Shown here: piece by piece, positions 10,413-18,175 of the stretch
How the letters are laid out: every line of letters begins with the position of its first letter
Numbering within the stretch: the stretch's first letter is position 1
DNA from: an uncultured Oleispira sp.
GTDB lineage: Bacteria; Pseudomonadota; Gammaproteobacteria; Pseudomonadales; Oceanobacteraceae
Direction of reading: 5' to 3'
NCBI GenBank assembly: GCA_913061415.1
Contig: CAJXUD010000004.1
Coordinates: forward strand, 62,001 to 126,000
Length of the DNA stretch: 64,000 nucleotides
Notes under the pieces: generated by a model
What the model was told of the DNA's origin: nothing
The model's database searches: none
Seen by the model: only the letters and a program-made list of their open reading frames with translations
Program-made: the position numbers and the translations under genes

Positions 10413-10883
10413 TTAACCTAGGTATTTTTTTAATACAAGGTCAGACTGCATAGTATCTTTCATTGCTTGATAAGCAGTTTCAGAAGTAGCTTCTGTAGTG
10501 AACATAGTATCAAAGCTAGCCTGCAACTTAGTATTGAAAGTTGTTTGATCTGCAGCGTCAACGCCAATGATCTCAGCTAGAGCAGATAAAGTTTCGCCCT
10601 GGCCTTTAGCAACGTCCATAGCTAGTTGATCCATGTTGTTGTCCATGAAAGTTTGAACGCCCGCTAGAGGACCGTTTGCAGCTTCACAGCCCAAAGTACC
10701 AGAAGTCATACCAAAAGTTTGGTTACCTGAAGTACCGTTAGTTGTAGCTGCAAGAACGTGCTCGTGCCATTCGTTAGCATCCTTGAAAACTACAGCTGTT
10801 CCAAGACCACAACCTGCAGGAGAAGCAGCAAAAGACATTGTTGTAGAAGCGGCTAAGATTACACCAGCGATAATTTTTTTCAT
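10413..10883 (-). CDS. DUF3015 family secreted protein
   Basis: A 156-residue exported protein starting MKKIIAGVILAASTTMSFA, a clean Sec signal peptide cut near residue 19-20. The mature part begins with a Cys-containing segment (SPAGCGLGTAVVF) and has a second Cys near residue 80 (GTLGCEAA), the pair expected for the DUF3015 disulfide. The function is unknown. AAGGA eight bases before the ATG at 10883 decides the start over two ATGs further upstream. It has its own terminator, so it is probably a single-gene transcript. Confidence 0.82.
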   Translation of the reverse strand: MKKIIAGVILAASTTMSFAASPAGCGLGTAVVFKDANEWHEHVLAATTNGTSGNQTFGMTSGTLGCEAANGPLAGVQTFMDNNMDQLAMDVAKGQGETLSALAEIIGVDAADQTTFNTKLQASFDTMFTTEATSETAYQAMKDTMQSDLVLKKYLG

Positions 10884-11172
10884 ATTATTCATCCTTATTA
10901 ATTTCATTAATGATCATCAGACCATAGGAGACAACTTAGCCCCTCATTTTTGAAAAGTCTAGTATTACGTAAAAAGTTATTACGTTTTTTAAACCTAGTT
11001 CAAATTATACGAATAACATTTGCACTTTACTCACACATAAATCGTACATCTGATTAAAAAACATTCTTAATGATTATTTTGCTAAACACTCGTTCTATGG
11101 CAAAGTGATCTCTATCACTTAGATAGTTGATGAAATTTTAGCCACATCCATATTTTTAAAGATAGGCAACTC

Positions 11173-12528
11173 GTGCTTCAAACTGGCAATGATGTATTTA
11201 CCGTTTCGCAACTGAACCAGCGTGCTAAACAGCTATTAGAGATCACCTTTAATTCAGTAAAAGTTGAAGGTGAAATTTCCAATTTATCACGCCCATCATC
11301 CGGACACTGGTACTTTACCCTAAAGGATAAAGGCGCCCAAGTTCGCTGTGCGATGTTTCGCTCGCGTACTGCACAACTTAAGTTTCAGCCAAAGGAAGGC
11401 GATAAAATTGTTGTGCGAGGTAAAGTCAGCCTTTATGAAAATCGCGGTGACTACCAACTGATCGTTGATGCTATGAAGCCAGCTGGTGAAGGCCAGCTGC
11501 AACAAGCCTTTATTCAATTGAAGCAAAAGCTAGGCGCAGAAGGTCTATTCAACCCCGAACACAAGCAAGCATTACCAGCACACATTCAACGTATTGCTGT
11601 TATCACTTCACCGACAGGGGCTGCGGTTCACGATATTCTGACGGTATTAAAACGTCGTTTTCCCGCAATAGAAGTTGATATTTATCCCGTGCAGGTGCAA
11701 GGAAAGGATGCCGCTCAACAGATCGTTTGGTCTATAAATCAAGCCAATACCGATGCCAGAGCGGATGTCATTATCGCAGGTCGCGGTGGCGGTTCTATCG
11801 AAGATTTATGGTGCTTCAACGATGAAAATTTAGCACGAACCATTTTTCATAGCCGCTTACCCATTGTCAGCGCCGTTGGCCATGAAGTCGATTTCACCAT
11901 CGCAGACTTTGTCGCCGATGTTCGTGCTCCAACCCCCTCTGCCGCCGCTGAAATGCTGAGTCCAGATCAGCAAGAGTACTGGCAACGTTTAACCAATTTA
12001 ACCAGTCAGCTAGAAAAGAACATGCAGCAAAAACTGCAAAATAAGCAATGGCAATTACAAAGTGCACAGCGTGGTTTACAGCACCCTGGGGATAAACTGG
12101 CTCAATATGCTCAGACATTAGACATGCTTGAACTTCGTATGCAGCAAAGTCAGAGCAACCACTTGGGTGCATTACAAAAGCGTCTTACTCGTAGCCAGCA
12201 AAAATTGCAGCAACTCAGCCCTTCCAATACCTTGCAAAAATTTGAGGCACAACTGAGCTATTTACAGCAGCGATTAAATAGCAGTATCAAACAAGCTATT
12301 ACCAACAAAAAAGAACGCTTACAGCAACATGCATCCTTACTAAATGCTGTCAGCCCTTTGCAAACCTTAAGCCGTGGTTATGCGATTTTACAAACTGACT
12401 CTGGGGCTGTTATTCGTGATAGCCATGATGTTAAAAAAGGTGATTTAGTCACCGCACGCATTGGCCACGGCACACTCGAGTTAACGGTAGAAAAGGTAAA
12501 ACATGAAAGAAAATCCAGTAAAAAATAA
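11173..12528 (+). CDS. xseA: Exodeoxyribonuclease VII large subunit
   Basis: Large subunit of the single-strand-specific exonuclease VII used in mismatch repair and DNA damage tolerance. The 451-aa protein shows the N-terminal OB-fold (about 10-105), the nuclease core with GRGGGSIEDLW (about 205) and VGHEVDFTIADFVAD, and then a long Gln-rich coiled coil (about 275-390), the usual order. The start codon is GTG at 11173, with AGG eight bases upstream. xseA is often next to guaB; here an envelope cluster of three genes lies between them. xseB is not in the window. The 3' end overlaps the next gene by 26 bases. Confidence 0.97.
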   Translation: MLQTGNDVFTVSQLNQRAKQLLEITFNSVKVEGEISNLSRPSSGHWYFTLKDKGAQVRCAMFRSRTAQLKFQPKEGDKIVVRGKVSLYENRGDYQLIVDAMKPAGEGQLQQAFIQLKQKLGAEGLFNPEHKQALPAHIQRIAVITSPTGAAVHDILTVLKRRFPAIEVDIYPVQVQGKDAAQQIVWSINQANTDARADVIIAGRGGGSIEDLWCFNDENLARTIFHSRLPIVSAVGHEVDFTIADFVADVRAPTPSAAAEMLSPDQQEYWQRLTNLTSQLEKNMQQKLQNKQWQLQSAQRGLQHPGDKLAQYAQTLDMLELRMQQSQSNHLGALQKRLTRSQQKLQQLSPSNTLQKFEAQLSYLQQRLNSSIKQAITNKKERLQQHASLLNAVSPLQTLSRGYAILQTDSGAVIRDSHDVKKGDLVTARIGHGTLELTVEKVKHERKSSKK

Positions 12529-13360
12529 CACTCTAATATCCGTATTACTTGCTCTAATAGTGTTCAGTATTAGCGCTAATGCACAACCTCAATCGGTCAT
12601 TAACCTGCCTCAAGATAGCCGAGTACCAGGTGGCCTTGCCGTTATCCCTCTGAACGCGACGAGTATCGATAAAGACATCAGCTTTAAAGGAAAGCCAGTT
12701 TGGCAGCTTAAAGATCATGCCAATAATCATTGGGCCGTCATTGGTATTCCCTTAAGCCAAAAAGCGGGCAAGGTCGATTTTAAAATAGACGGTAAAGATC
12801 ACTCATTCACAATTAAAGACAAGGCTTATAAAGAGCAATACCTTACGGTAAAGCGTAAGCATTCCAACCCACCTGCCGATCAAATTAAACGGATTCAAAA
12901 AGAAAGCCGCCTCTCTCAAAAAGCTTTCACGACCTTTTCTGACACGGGGAAGAACTCGACGTTTAAAGGCTTCTTGAAGCCGGCTCAAGGTCCGACATCG
13001 AGCCCATTTGGACTAAAGCGATTCTTTAATGAACAAGCTCGCCGACCACACAGTGGTCTTGATATTGCCGCGCCTCGAGGTGCTAATATCATTGCCCCTG
13101 CGGATGGTGAAATTATTTTGACCGGCAACTTTTTTTTCAACGGAAATAGTATTTTTATCGATCACGGGCAAGGCCTGATCACTATGTACTGCCATATGGA
13201 TAAGCTCGACAGCCAGCAAGGCGATGTGGTGAAAGCTGGCGACATTATTGGCAAAGTAGGCTCTACCGGCCGCGCGACGGGGCCTCACTTGCATTGGACC
13301 GTTAGTTTAAACAATAACCGTGTCGAGCCGTTGTTGTTTTTGGCAGAACCCACCAACTAG
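12503..13360 (+). CDS. M23-family (LytM-type) metallopeptidase
   Basis: A 285-residue exported protein with a signal peptide (hydrophobic run about 10-27, cut after ANA). The C-terminal M23 domain has the zinc ligands of an active enzyme: HSGLD (H183, D187) and PHLHW (H262, H264). It would cut peptidoglycan cross-bridges or activate amidases in the periplasm. The middle region (about 115-150) is basic and likely helical. Its start lies inside xseA in another frame (26-base overlap), indicating co-transcription. Small tandem repeats and a hairpin follow its stop. Confidence 0.9.
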   Translation: MKENPVKNNTLISVLLALIVFSISANAQPQSVINLPQDSRVPGGLAVIPLNATSIDKDISFKGKPVWQLKDHANNHWAVIGIPLSQKAGKVDFKIDGKDHSFTIKDKAYKEQYLTVKRKHSNPPADQIKRIQKESRLSQKAFTTFSDTGKNSTFKGFLKPAQGPTSSPFGLKRFFNEQARRPHSGLDIAAPRGANIIAPADGEIILTGNFFFNGNSIFIDHGQGLITMYCHMDKLDSQQGDVVKAGDIIGKVGSTGRATGPHLHWTVSLNNNRVEPLLFLAEPTN

Positions 13361-13373
13361 ACAACATTAATTT

Positions 13374-13421
13374 AAACAAGCACCCATTCAAACAAGCAAC
13401 TATTCAGACAAGCATTCATAG
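13374..13421 (+). repeat. Three imperfect 16-bp tandem repeats
   Basis: Units at 13374, 13390 and 13406 follow AAACAAGCACCCATTC with two to six changes each. They begin 14 bases after the M23 peptidase stop, in a 311-base gene-free stretch (13361-13671). The rest of that stretch holds the hairpin at 13467-13498 and, presumably, the promoter of the HD-GYP gene, which I cannot place with confidence. Confidence 0.7.
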
Positions 13422-13466
13422 CAGAAGTGGAAGGAGTCGACTACGGATCAACCCTACGAACGTCTT

Positions 13467-13498
13467 ATGATGGCAGATTTTTATAGACCTGCCATCAT
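13467..13498 (+). terminator. Possible terminator after the M23 peptidase gene
   Basis: Ten-bp perfect arms ATGATGGCAG and CTGCCATCAT with a 12-base AT-rich loop, followed by GCCTGTTTT. The T-run is short and four bases away, so this is a weak terminator or a different RNA structure. Confidence 0.45.
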
Positions 13499-13671
13499 GC
13501 CTGTTTTAGTCATTCGCTCATGGCATTCTTTCAAAAGCATCTATATATCCGTTTTCTTATATTATTTTAACATTCCACAGCGCAAACCCACTCTTCTGAC
13601 TATACTTCTAGAAATATAACTTTTACAGAACGTCTGATAATGAATCATATTACCGAGCGCCAATAAATTTT

Positions 13672-14880
13672 ATGATCAAACGTATATCAATCGATAAATT
13701 ACGCCCCAAAATGTATGTATCCGATCTCAACTGCGATTGGATTCCACACCATTCAATGCAAAAAGAAGGACGCATCCCTAATACAGCAATCATTGAGCAA
13801 CTAAAGCGCAAGGGAATCAAAGAAGTTTATATTGATACTGAACGTGGCATCGATGAAGAAGATGCCTTCTCCCTAGAGGAAGTTGAACAACAAAATGAGG
13901 GGAAACTGCAAAAAGCAGGGACCTTAAGCATGGACTCGGCTGGAACGGTAAGTGTTGAAGAAGAACTTATCAGAGCCAACAAACTGCAAGATAAAGCCAA
14001 AAGCATCATGACCGGCGTGCTGAGTGATGTGAAATTCGGCAAACCTTTAGAAACAGAAGCCTTTGATGATCTTGCCGATGGCATGATTGATTCCGTTATT
14101 CGCAACCATAATGCACTGGCTTGTTTAGGGCGAATTCGCGCCAAAGATAACTACCTAATGGAACACTCTATTAATCTTGCGGTATTAATGGGGATTTTTG
14201 CCAAATCAATGAAAATTGATAGAGATACGATGCAGCAAGTCATGGTCGGCGCCTTACTGCATGACATTGGTAAAATAATGGTTCCTGACAACATATTGCA
14301 TAAACCCGGAAAACTGGATGACGATGAATTTGCGCGTATGAAGCAGCACGTTGTCTTCAGCCGCGACCTGCTAAAAAACACTCCTGGCATTCAGCCACTA
14401 ACGGTTGACGTAGCAGCACAACATCACGAACGAATTGATGGCAGTGGCTACCCCGAAGGCTTAACGGGCTGCCAAATTTGTCGTGAAGGGAAGATGGTCG
14501 CTATTACCGATGTGTATGATGCAATTACTGCTGATCGCTGTTACCACAAAGGCTTATCACCTACCGTCGCCTTAAAAAAATTACTCGAATGGAGTGGAAC
14601 GCATTTAGAAGAAAGCCTAGTGCACACGTTTATTCGCAGCATGGGGATTTATCCTGTTGGATCTCTGGTCATGCTTGAAAGTGGCCGCTTAGCCGTAGTG
14701 ATTGAGGCCAGTGAAAAAGATCAAACTCGCCCAATCGTAAAAGTTATTTACCATACTCGGTTAAAGCAATACATTCCGACTGAGGTGATTGACCTGAGCA
14801 AGCCCGTTAGCCAGGACGGTATCAAGTGCTCTGTTGATGCCGACAAATGGCGCATTAAAACATCTGATTTTCTCAGCTAA
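13672..14880 (+). CDS. HD-GYP domain cyclic-di-GMP phosphodiesterase
   Basis: A 402-residue protein with an N-terminal DUF3391-type region (about 1-130) and a C-terminal HD-GYP domain. The catalytic HD (H197, D198 in LLHDIGK) and the second metal-binding segment HHERIDGSGYPEGL (251-264) are intact, so it should degrade c-di-GMP. No signal peptide or membrane segment is seen, so it is cytoplasmic. It stands alone. The ribosome binding site is weak, but this ATG gives the standard DUF3391 start (IKRISIDKLRPKMYV). A c-di-GMP-binding MshEN protein is encoded 14 kb away; a link is speculative. Confidence 0.93.
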   Translation: MIKRISIDKLRPKMYVSDLNCDWIPHHSMQKEGRIPNTAIIEQLKRKGIKEVYIDTERGIDEEDAFSLEEVEQQNEGKLQKAGTLSMDSAGTVSVEEELIRANKLQDKAKSIMTGVLSDVKFGKPLETEAFDDLADGMIDSVIRNHNALACLGRIRAKDNYLMEHSINLAVLMGIFAKSMKIDRDTMQQVMVGALLHDIGKIMVPDNILHKPGKLDDDEFARMKQHVVFSRDLLKNTPGIQPLTVDVAAQHHERIDGSGYPEGLTGCQICREGKMVAITDVYDAITADRCYHKGLSPTVALKKLLEWSGTHLEESLVHTFIRSMGIYPVGSLVMLESGRLAVVIEASEKDQTRPIVKVIYHTRLKQYIPTEVIDLSKPVSQDGIKCSVDADKWRIKTSDFLS

Positions 14881-14932
14881 CAGCCTCTTGAGCGCGATTA
14901 ATTTTGGCTAAACAACCTGTTTAAAATACAAT

Positions 14933-14980
14933 AAGCATTAACATAAGAGCTAACATAAGCATCAACACAAGAGCCGATAA
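14933..14980 (+). repeat. Four degenerate 12-bp tandem repeats
   Basis: Units AAGCATTAACAT, AAGAGCTAACAT, AAGCATCAACAC and AAGAGCCGATAA follow each other directly, 52 bases after the HD-GYP stop and before the convergent thioesterase gene. Alternating AAGCAT/AAGAGC starts suggest a 24-bp unit duplicated once. Confidence 0.65.
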
Positions 14981-15009
14981 TAGTATAAATTTAATAAATA
15001 CGACGAGTC

Positions 15010-15540
15010 TTACACATTAGATTTTTTTGTCTCAAGTAATTGTAACCACGCAGATACTTGAGTCGATTCTTGCGGCGATTCAATATTGCTATTTTTATCC
15101 AAGTCTAATAATAATTTATCAAAAGAACGCACCCTTTTTCCCTTAATAAACGCGACCCGTGCGAGTGCTTTAGCATGCAGTTTTTTATCGACAAAAAACT
15201 GATGTTCGATATAACAATACTTTCGATCCCAGTTTAAAACCTGAGTCGTGATATCCACTTTCGTGAAAGGCTTAATTTCTTTTATAAACGAAATACTTTG
15301 AGAACTTAAAACAGACTTCCAACCACCACCAACAAATTTAGACAAAGAATCTATCTGAATCAGATACTGAGTTCTCGCTAAATCTAACAAAGCGGGATAG
15401 CGAGAATTGGTTAAATGCAAATTAAAATCACAGTCCGTTGGCCATACCGTCACACGGGTATGGCTAGGCTCTAATGGTTTTATTTTTGGTAAGCGATTTC
15501 GCGTCAACAGCAATAAAAAAAACCTAAAAATCAAGTTCAT
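15010..15540 (-). CDS. Acyl-CoA thioesterase-like protein (4HBT/hotdog fold)
   Basis: A 176-residue hotdog-fold protein. The WPTDCDFNLHLTNSRYPALLDLAR segment (given here only by its key residues D, N, H, N, Y) is the 4HBT active-site helix region around residues 33-56. The N-terminus MNLIFRFFLLLL is hydrophobic and could attach it to the membrane, as in THEM6-like proteins. It likely hydrolyses an acyl-CoA or acyl-ACP. Its ATG shares one base with the tesB stop (TAATG), so it is translationally coupled to tesB and probably works in the same fatty-acyl turnover. Confidence 0.8.
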   Translation of the reverse strand: MNLIFRFFLLLLTRNRLPKIKPLEPSHTRVTVWPTDCDFNLHLTNSRYPALLDLARTQYLIQIDSLSKFVGGGWKSVLSSQSISFIKEIKPFTKVDITTQVLNWDRKYCYIEHQFFVDKKLHAKALARVAFIKGKRVRSFDKLLLDLDKNSNIESPQESTQVSAWLQLLETKKSNV

Positions 15541-16439
15541 TATTTTTTCTCTTGCGCTTTTTTAGCACTAGGTTCAGAGGGTGTTATTTGACGAATCAAG
15601 CCTTCTTGTGCAACAGAAGCCACTAACTCACCCTGTTGATTATAAATCTGACCACGGCAATAACCTCGTCCAGAGGAAGCGCTTGGGCTGTCTAATGAAT
15701 ACAATAACCATTCGTCCATTTTCACTGGGCGATGAAACCAAATGGCATGATCCAAGCTGGCAACCTGCATATCTTTTTGTGCAAACGAAACCCCATGAGG
15801 CATCATCGAGGTACCGATTAAATTAAAATCTGTGGCATAGGTTAAAACACTCAGGTGAACCATAGGATCATCTTCTAATTGATCATCCGCTTTCATCCAA
15901 ACATATTTAATAGGATCTTGTTTTTTAGGTGCAAAAATATTTATGGGATCAATGGCACGAATTTCAATCGGCTTATCTGCCGTATAGATATCGCGCACTT
16001 TCTCAGGAAAATGATCTTTAAACATACGACTTAATTCAAGCTGAGATAAAACACCTTCAGGGCCTTTCACATCCGGCATAGTATCTTGATGCTCAAAACC
16101 TTCTTCTGGATGCTGAAATGAACACATCATCGTCAAGATGGCTTTGCCGTTTTGACTGGCAGTAATCTGCCTCATCGCAAAGCTGCGACCATCGCGTACA
16201 CAATCCACTTCAAATTCAATACTATCAACCACATTACCAGGGCGCAGAAAATACGCATGCAAAGAATGCGGAGCCCACTCTCCTTCGGGCAGTGTTTGGC
16301 ACGCCGCCGATAAACTCTGGCCCAATACTTGGCCACCAAACAGATTACGGAAACCTAAGTCTTGGCACTGGCCACGAAAACGATTTACACCAATCGACTC
16401 TAAGCGTAATAAATCAACCAGTTCTTGTACGTGCGACAT
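15540..16439 (-). CDS. tesB: Acyl-CoA thioesterase II
   Basis: Hydrolyses medium- and long-chain acyl-CoA to free acid and CoA. The 299-aa protein has two fused hotdog domains. Typical TesB blocks are FRGQCQDLGFRNLFGGQVLGQ (only the QDLG and GGQVLGQ parts are diagnostic), the HAYFLRPG stretch near residue 80, and the C-terminal domain with DHAIWFHRP and LLYSLDSPSASSGRG. It is slightly longer than E. coli TesB (286) because of a lysine-rich tail. First gene of a two-gene operon with the second thioesterase. Confidence 0.95.
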   Translation of the reverse strand: MSHVQELVDLLRLESIGVNRFRGQCQDLGFRNLFGGQVLGQSLSAACQTLPEGEWAPHSLHAYFLRPGNVVDSIEFEVDCVRDGRSFAMRQITASQNGKAILTMMCSFQHPEEGFEHQDTMPDVKGPEGVLSQLELSRMFKDHFPEKVRDIYTADKPIEIRAIDPINIFAPKKQDPIKYVWMKADDQLEDDPMVHLSVLTYATDFNLIGTSMMPHGVSFAQKDMQVASLDHAIWFHRPVKMDEWLLYSLDSPSASSGRGYCRGQIYNQQGELVASVAQEGLIRQITPSEPSAKKAQEKK

Positions 16440-16629
16440 GCGGTATTCCTTTTAAACAGATTTAAATCAGACGACTACTTACACCAAGTGTTAATGGGTC
16501 TATGGTGCTTCATATTAATAATTAACAGTTTAGTCAAACTTTACCATGCTGCATTGGCCCAAGTGACGTGTATGACCTACCTGCCCTCTAATTCTTCGAC
16601 AACGGCTATGACTCAGCAAGGCGATCTCG

Positions 16630-16635
16630 TATAAT
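16630..16635 (+). promoter_or_regulatory. Candidate -10 box for trmA
   Basis: A perfect TATAAT, 49 bases before the trmA start. I see no good -35 hexamer at the expected distance, so the call rests on the -10 alone. Confidence 0.35.
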
Positions 16636-16683
16636 GCCACTCAATATGGCTTTTTGCCGACATTTTGAAAAGACTCTTTAGAC

Positions 16684-17802
16684 ATGACCATGACCAATCC
16701 AGATCAATACCAAACTCTGTTAGATGAAAAACAAGCGAAAATCGAACACGACTTTGCGAACTTTACTACTAGCAGCACTGGAGAAGCACAGTCACTGCCT
16801 AAACTGGAAGTCTTCGCAAGTGAACCGGAACACTTTCGTTTGCGCGCTGAATTTCGCATTTGGCATCAAGATGGCCGTTGTTTTTACGCCATGTTTGATC
16901 CCGCCGATAAGCGAACGCCCATTGAGATTACTGACTTTCCAATTGCCAGTAAGCTGATCAATCATTTGATGATAGAAATGCGTGATGCCATTCATCTACC
17001 CGAAAATGATATTTTAATGCAGCGCATGTTCCAAATGGAATTTTTAACCACATTAAGTGGCGATGCATTAATCACTATGATTTATCACAAGCCGTTAGAT
17101 GATGAATGGCGCGCTGCGGCTGAAAAGCTGCAAGCACAGATTGGTTTCCCGATTATCGGTCGCTCTCGGAAGCAGAAGGTTGTTTTAGAGCGTGACTACG
17201 TTATTGAAACCTTAAACATCGATGGCAAAGAATATCACTACAAGCAAATCGAAGGAGGCTTCACTCAACCAAACGGCGGCATGAACCAAAAGATGCTGTC
17301 TTGGGCGAAAGAACTATCCAGACCATTAAGTGGTGATTTAGTTGAGCTGTATTGCGGCAACGGCAACTTTTCTATCGCACTAGCCGAGCATTACAATAAA
17401 GTGATGGCGACTGAGATTTCTAAAACGTCGGTTTATGCTGCACAAGATAACATCGAAAAAAATGGCATCGATAATTTAATTATCGCGCGTCTTTCAAGTG
17501 AAGAATTCGTGCAAGCCTTACAAGGCGTTAGAGCGTTCCGTCGTTTAGAAGGCATTGATTTGAATGCTTATGAATTCACCACCACTTTAGTGGACCCACC
17601 ACGCTCTGGTTTGGATGAAGAATCCGTGAAGCAAACCCAAGGCTACGACAATATTATTTATATTTCGTGCAATCCTGAAACCTTGCACAACAACTTGCAA
17701 GAATTCACCAAGACCCATGACATCAAACGCTTCGCGCTGTTTGATCAGTTCCCTTATACCCACCATATTGAGTGTGGCGTATTTTTACAGCGTAAGGCAT
17801 AG
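16684..17802 (+). CDS. trmA: tRNA (uracil-5-)-methyltransferase TrmA
   Basis: Makes ribothymidine (m5U54) in the T-loop of tRNAs using SAM. The 372-aa protein (E. coli 366) has the RAEFRIWHQDGRCFYAMF start block, the SAM-binding motif LVELYCGNGNFS near residue 221, the DPPRSGLD motif near 303 and the catalytic ISCNPETL (nucleophile Cys about residue 324). It also matches the TrmA C-terminus DQFPYTHHIECG. It appears to be a single-gene unit. Confidence 0.97.
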   Translation: MTMTNPDQYQTLLDEKQAKIEHDFANFTTSSTGEAQSLPKLEVFASEPEHFRLRAEFRIWHQDGRCFYAMFDPADKRTPIEITDFPIASKLINHLMIEMRDAIHLPENDILMQRMFQMEFLTTLSGDALITMIYHKPLDDEWRAAAEKLQAQIGFPIIGRSRKQKVVLERDYVIETLNIDGKEYHYKQIEGGFTQPNGGMNQKMLSWAKELSRPLSGDLVELYCGNGNFSIALAEHYNKVMATEISKTSVYAAQDNIEKNGIDNLIIARLSSEEFVQALQGVRAFRRLEGIDLNAYEFTTTLVDPPRSGLDEESVKQTQGYDNIIYISCNPETLHNNLQEFTKTHDIKRFALFDQFPYTHHIECGVFLQRKA

Positions 17803-17923
17803 AGTAAAAGCTTACTGTTTAAACGCAGTGATGAAAATGCCGTGGCGCTAGATCCTTCTAATGATCTGCTTGCGCTCGGTATGCTCTTGAAATCAACGGC
17901 CCCTTTCTTTCGCTCTAATTTTT

Positions 17924-18103
17924 TTACCGCTTTTTCTTAGCTTTTTTCTTACGTAAGAAATCCTTCACCGGCGTCGGTTTCGTGCTTGGATTAAAGGCAC
18001 GATCAAACTGATCACGAATGCCTGCAACCTTTTCTTCCCGCTTTTCATGCTTGCGACGCTCAGCGGCCTGCGCAAAATCTAAAACATCTGACGAATCTGA
18101 CAT
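17924..18103 (-). CDS. Small basic hypothetical protein
   Basis: A 59-residue protein from MSDSSDVLDFAQAAERRK, preceded by AAGGGG seven bases before the ATG at 18103. It is highly charged and almost certainly helical in its first half. It ends in a lysine-rich tail (RKKKAKKKR), which suggests nucleic-acid or ribosome association. I do not recognise a named family. A longer in-frame start at 18145 lacks a ribosome binding site. It is divergent from hrpB. Confidence 0.65.
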   Translation of the reverse strand: MSDSSDVLDFAQAAERRKHEKREEKVAGIRDQFDRAFNPSTKPTPVKDFLRKKKAKKKR

Positions 18104-18175
18104 ACAATACCCCTTAGAGATCACAACCTCATCAACTTGAACCACACCGACTCGATAATTAAGGCCGCCATAGCA

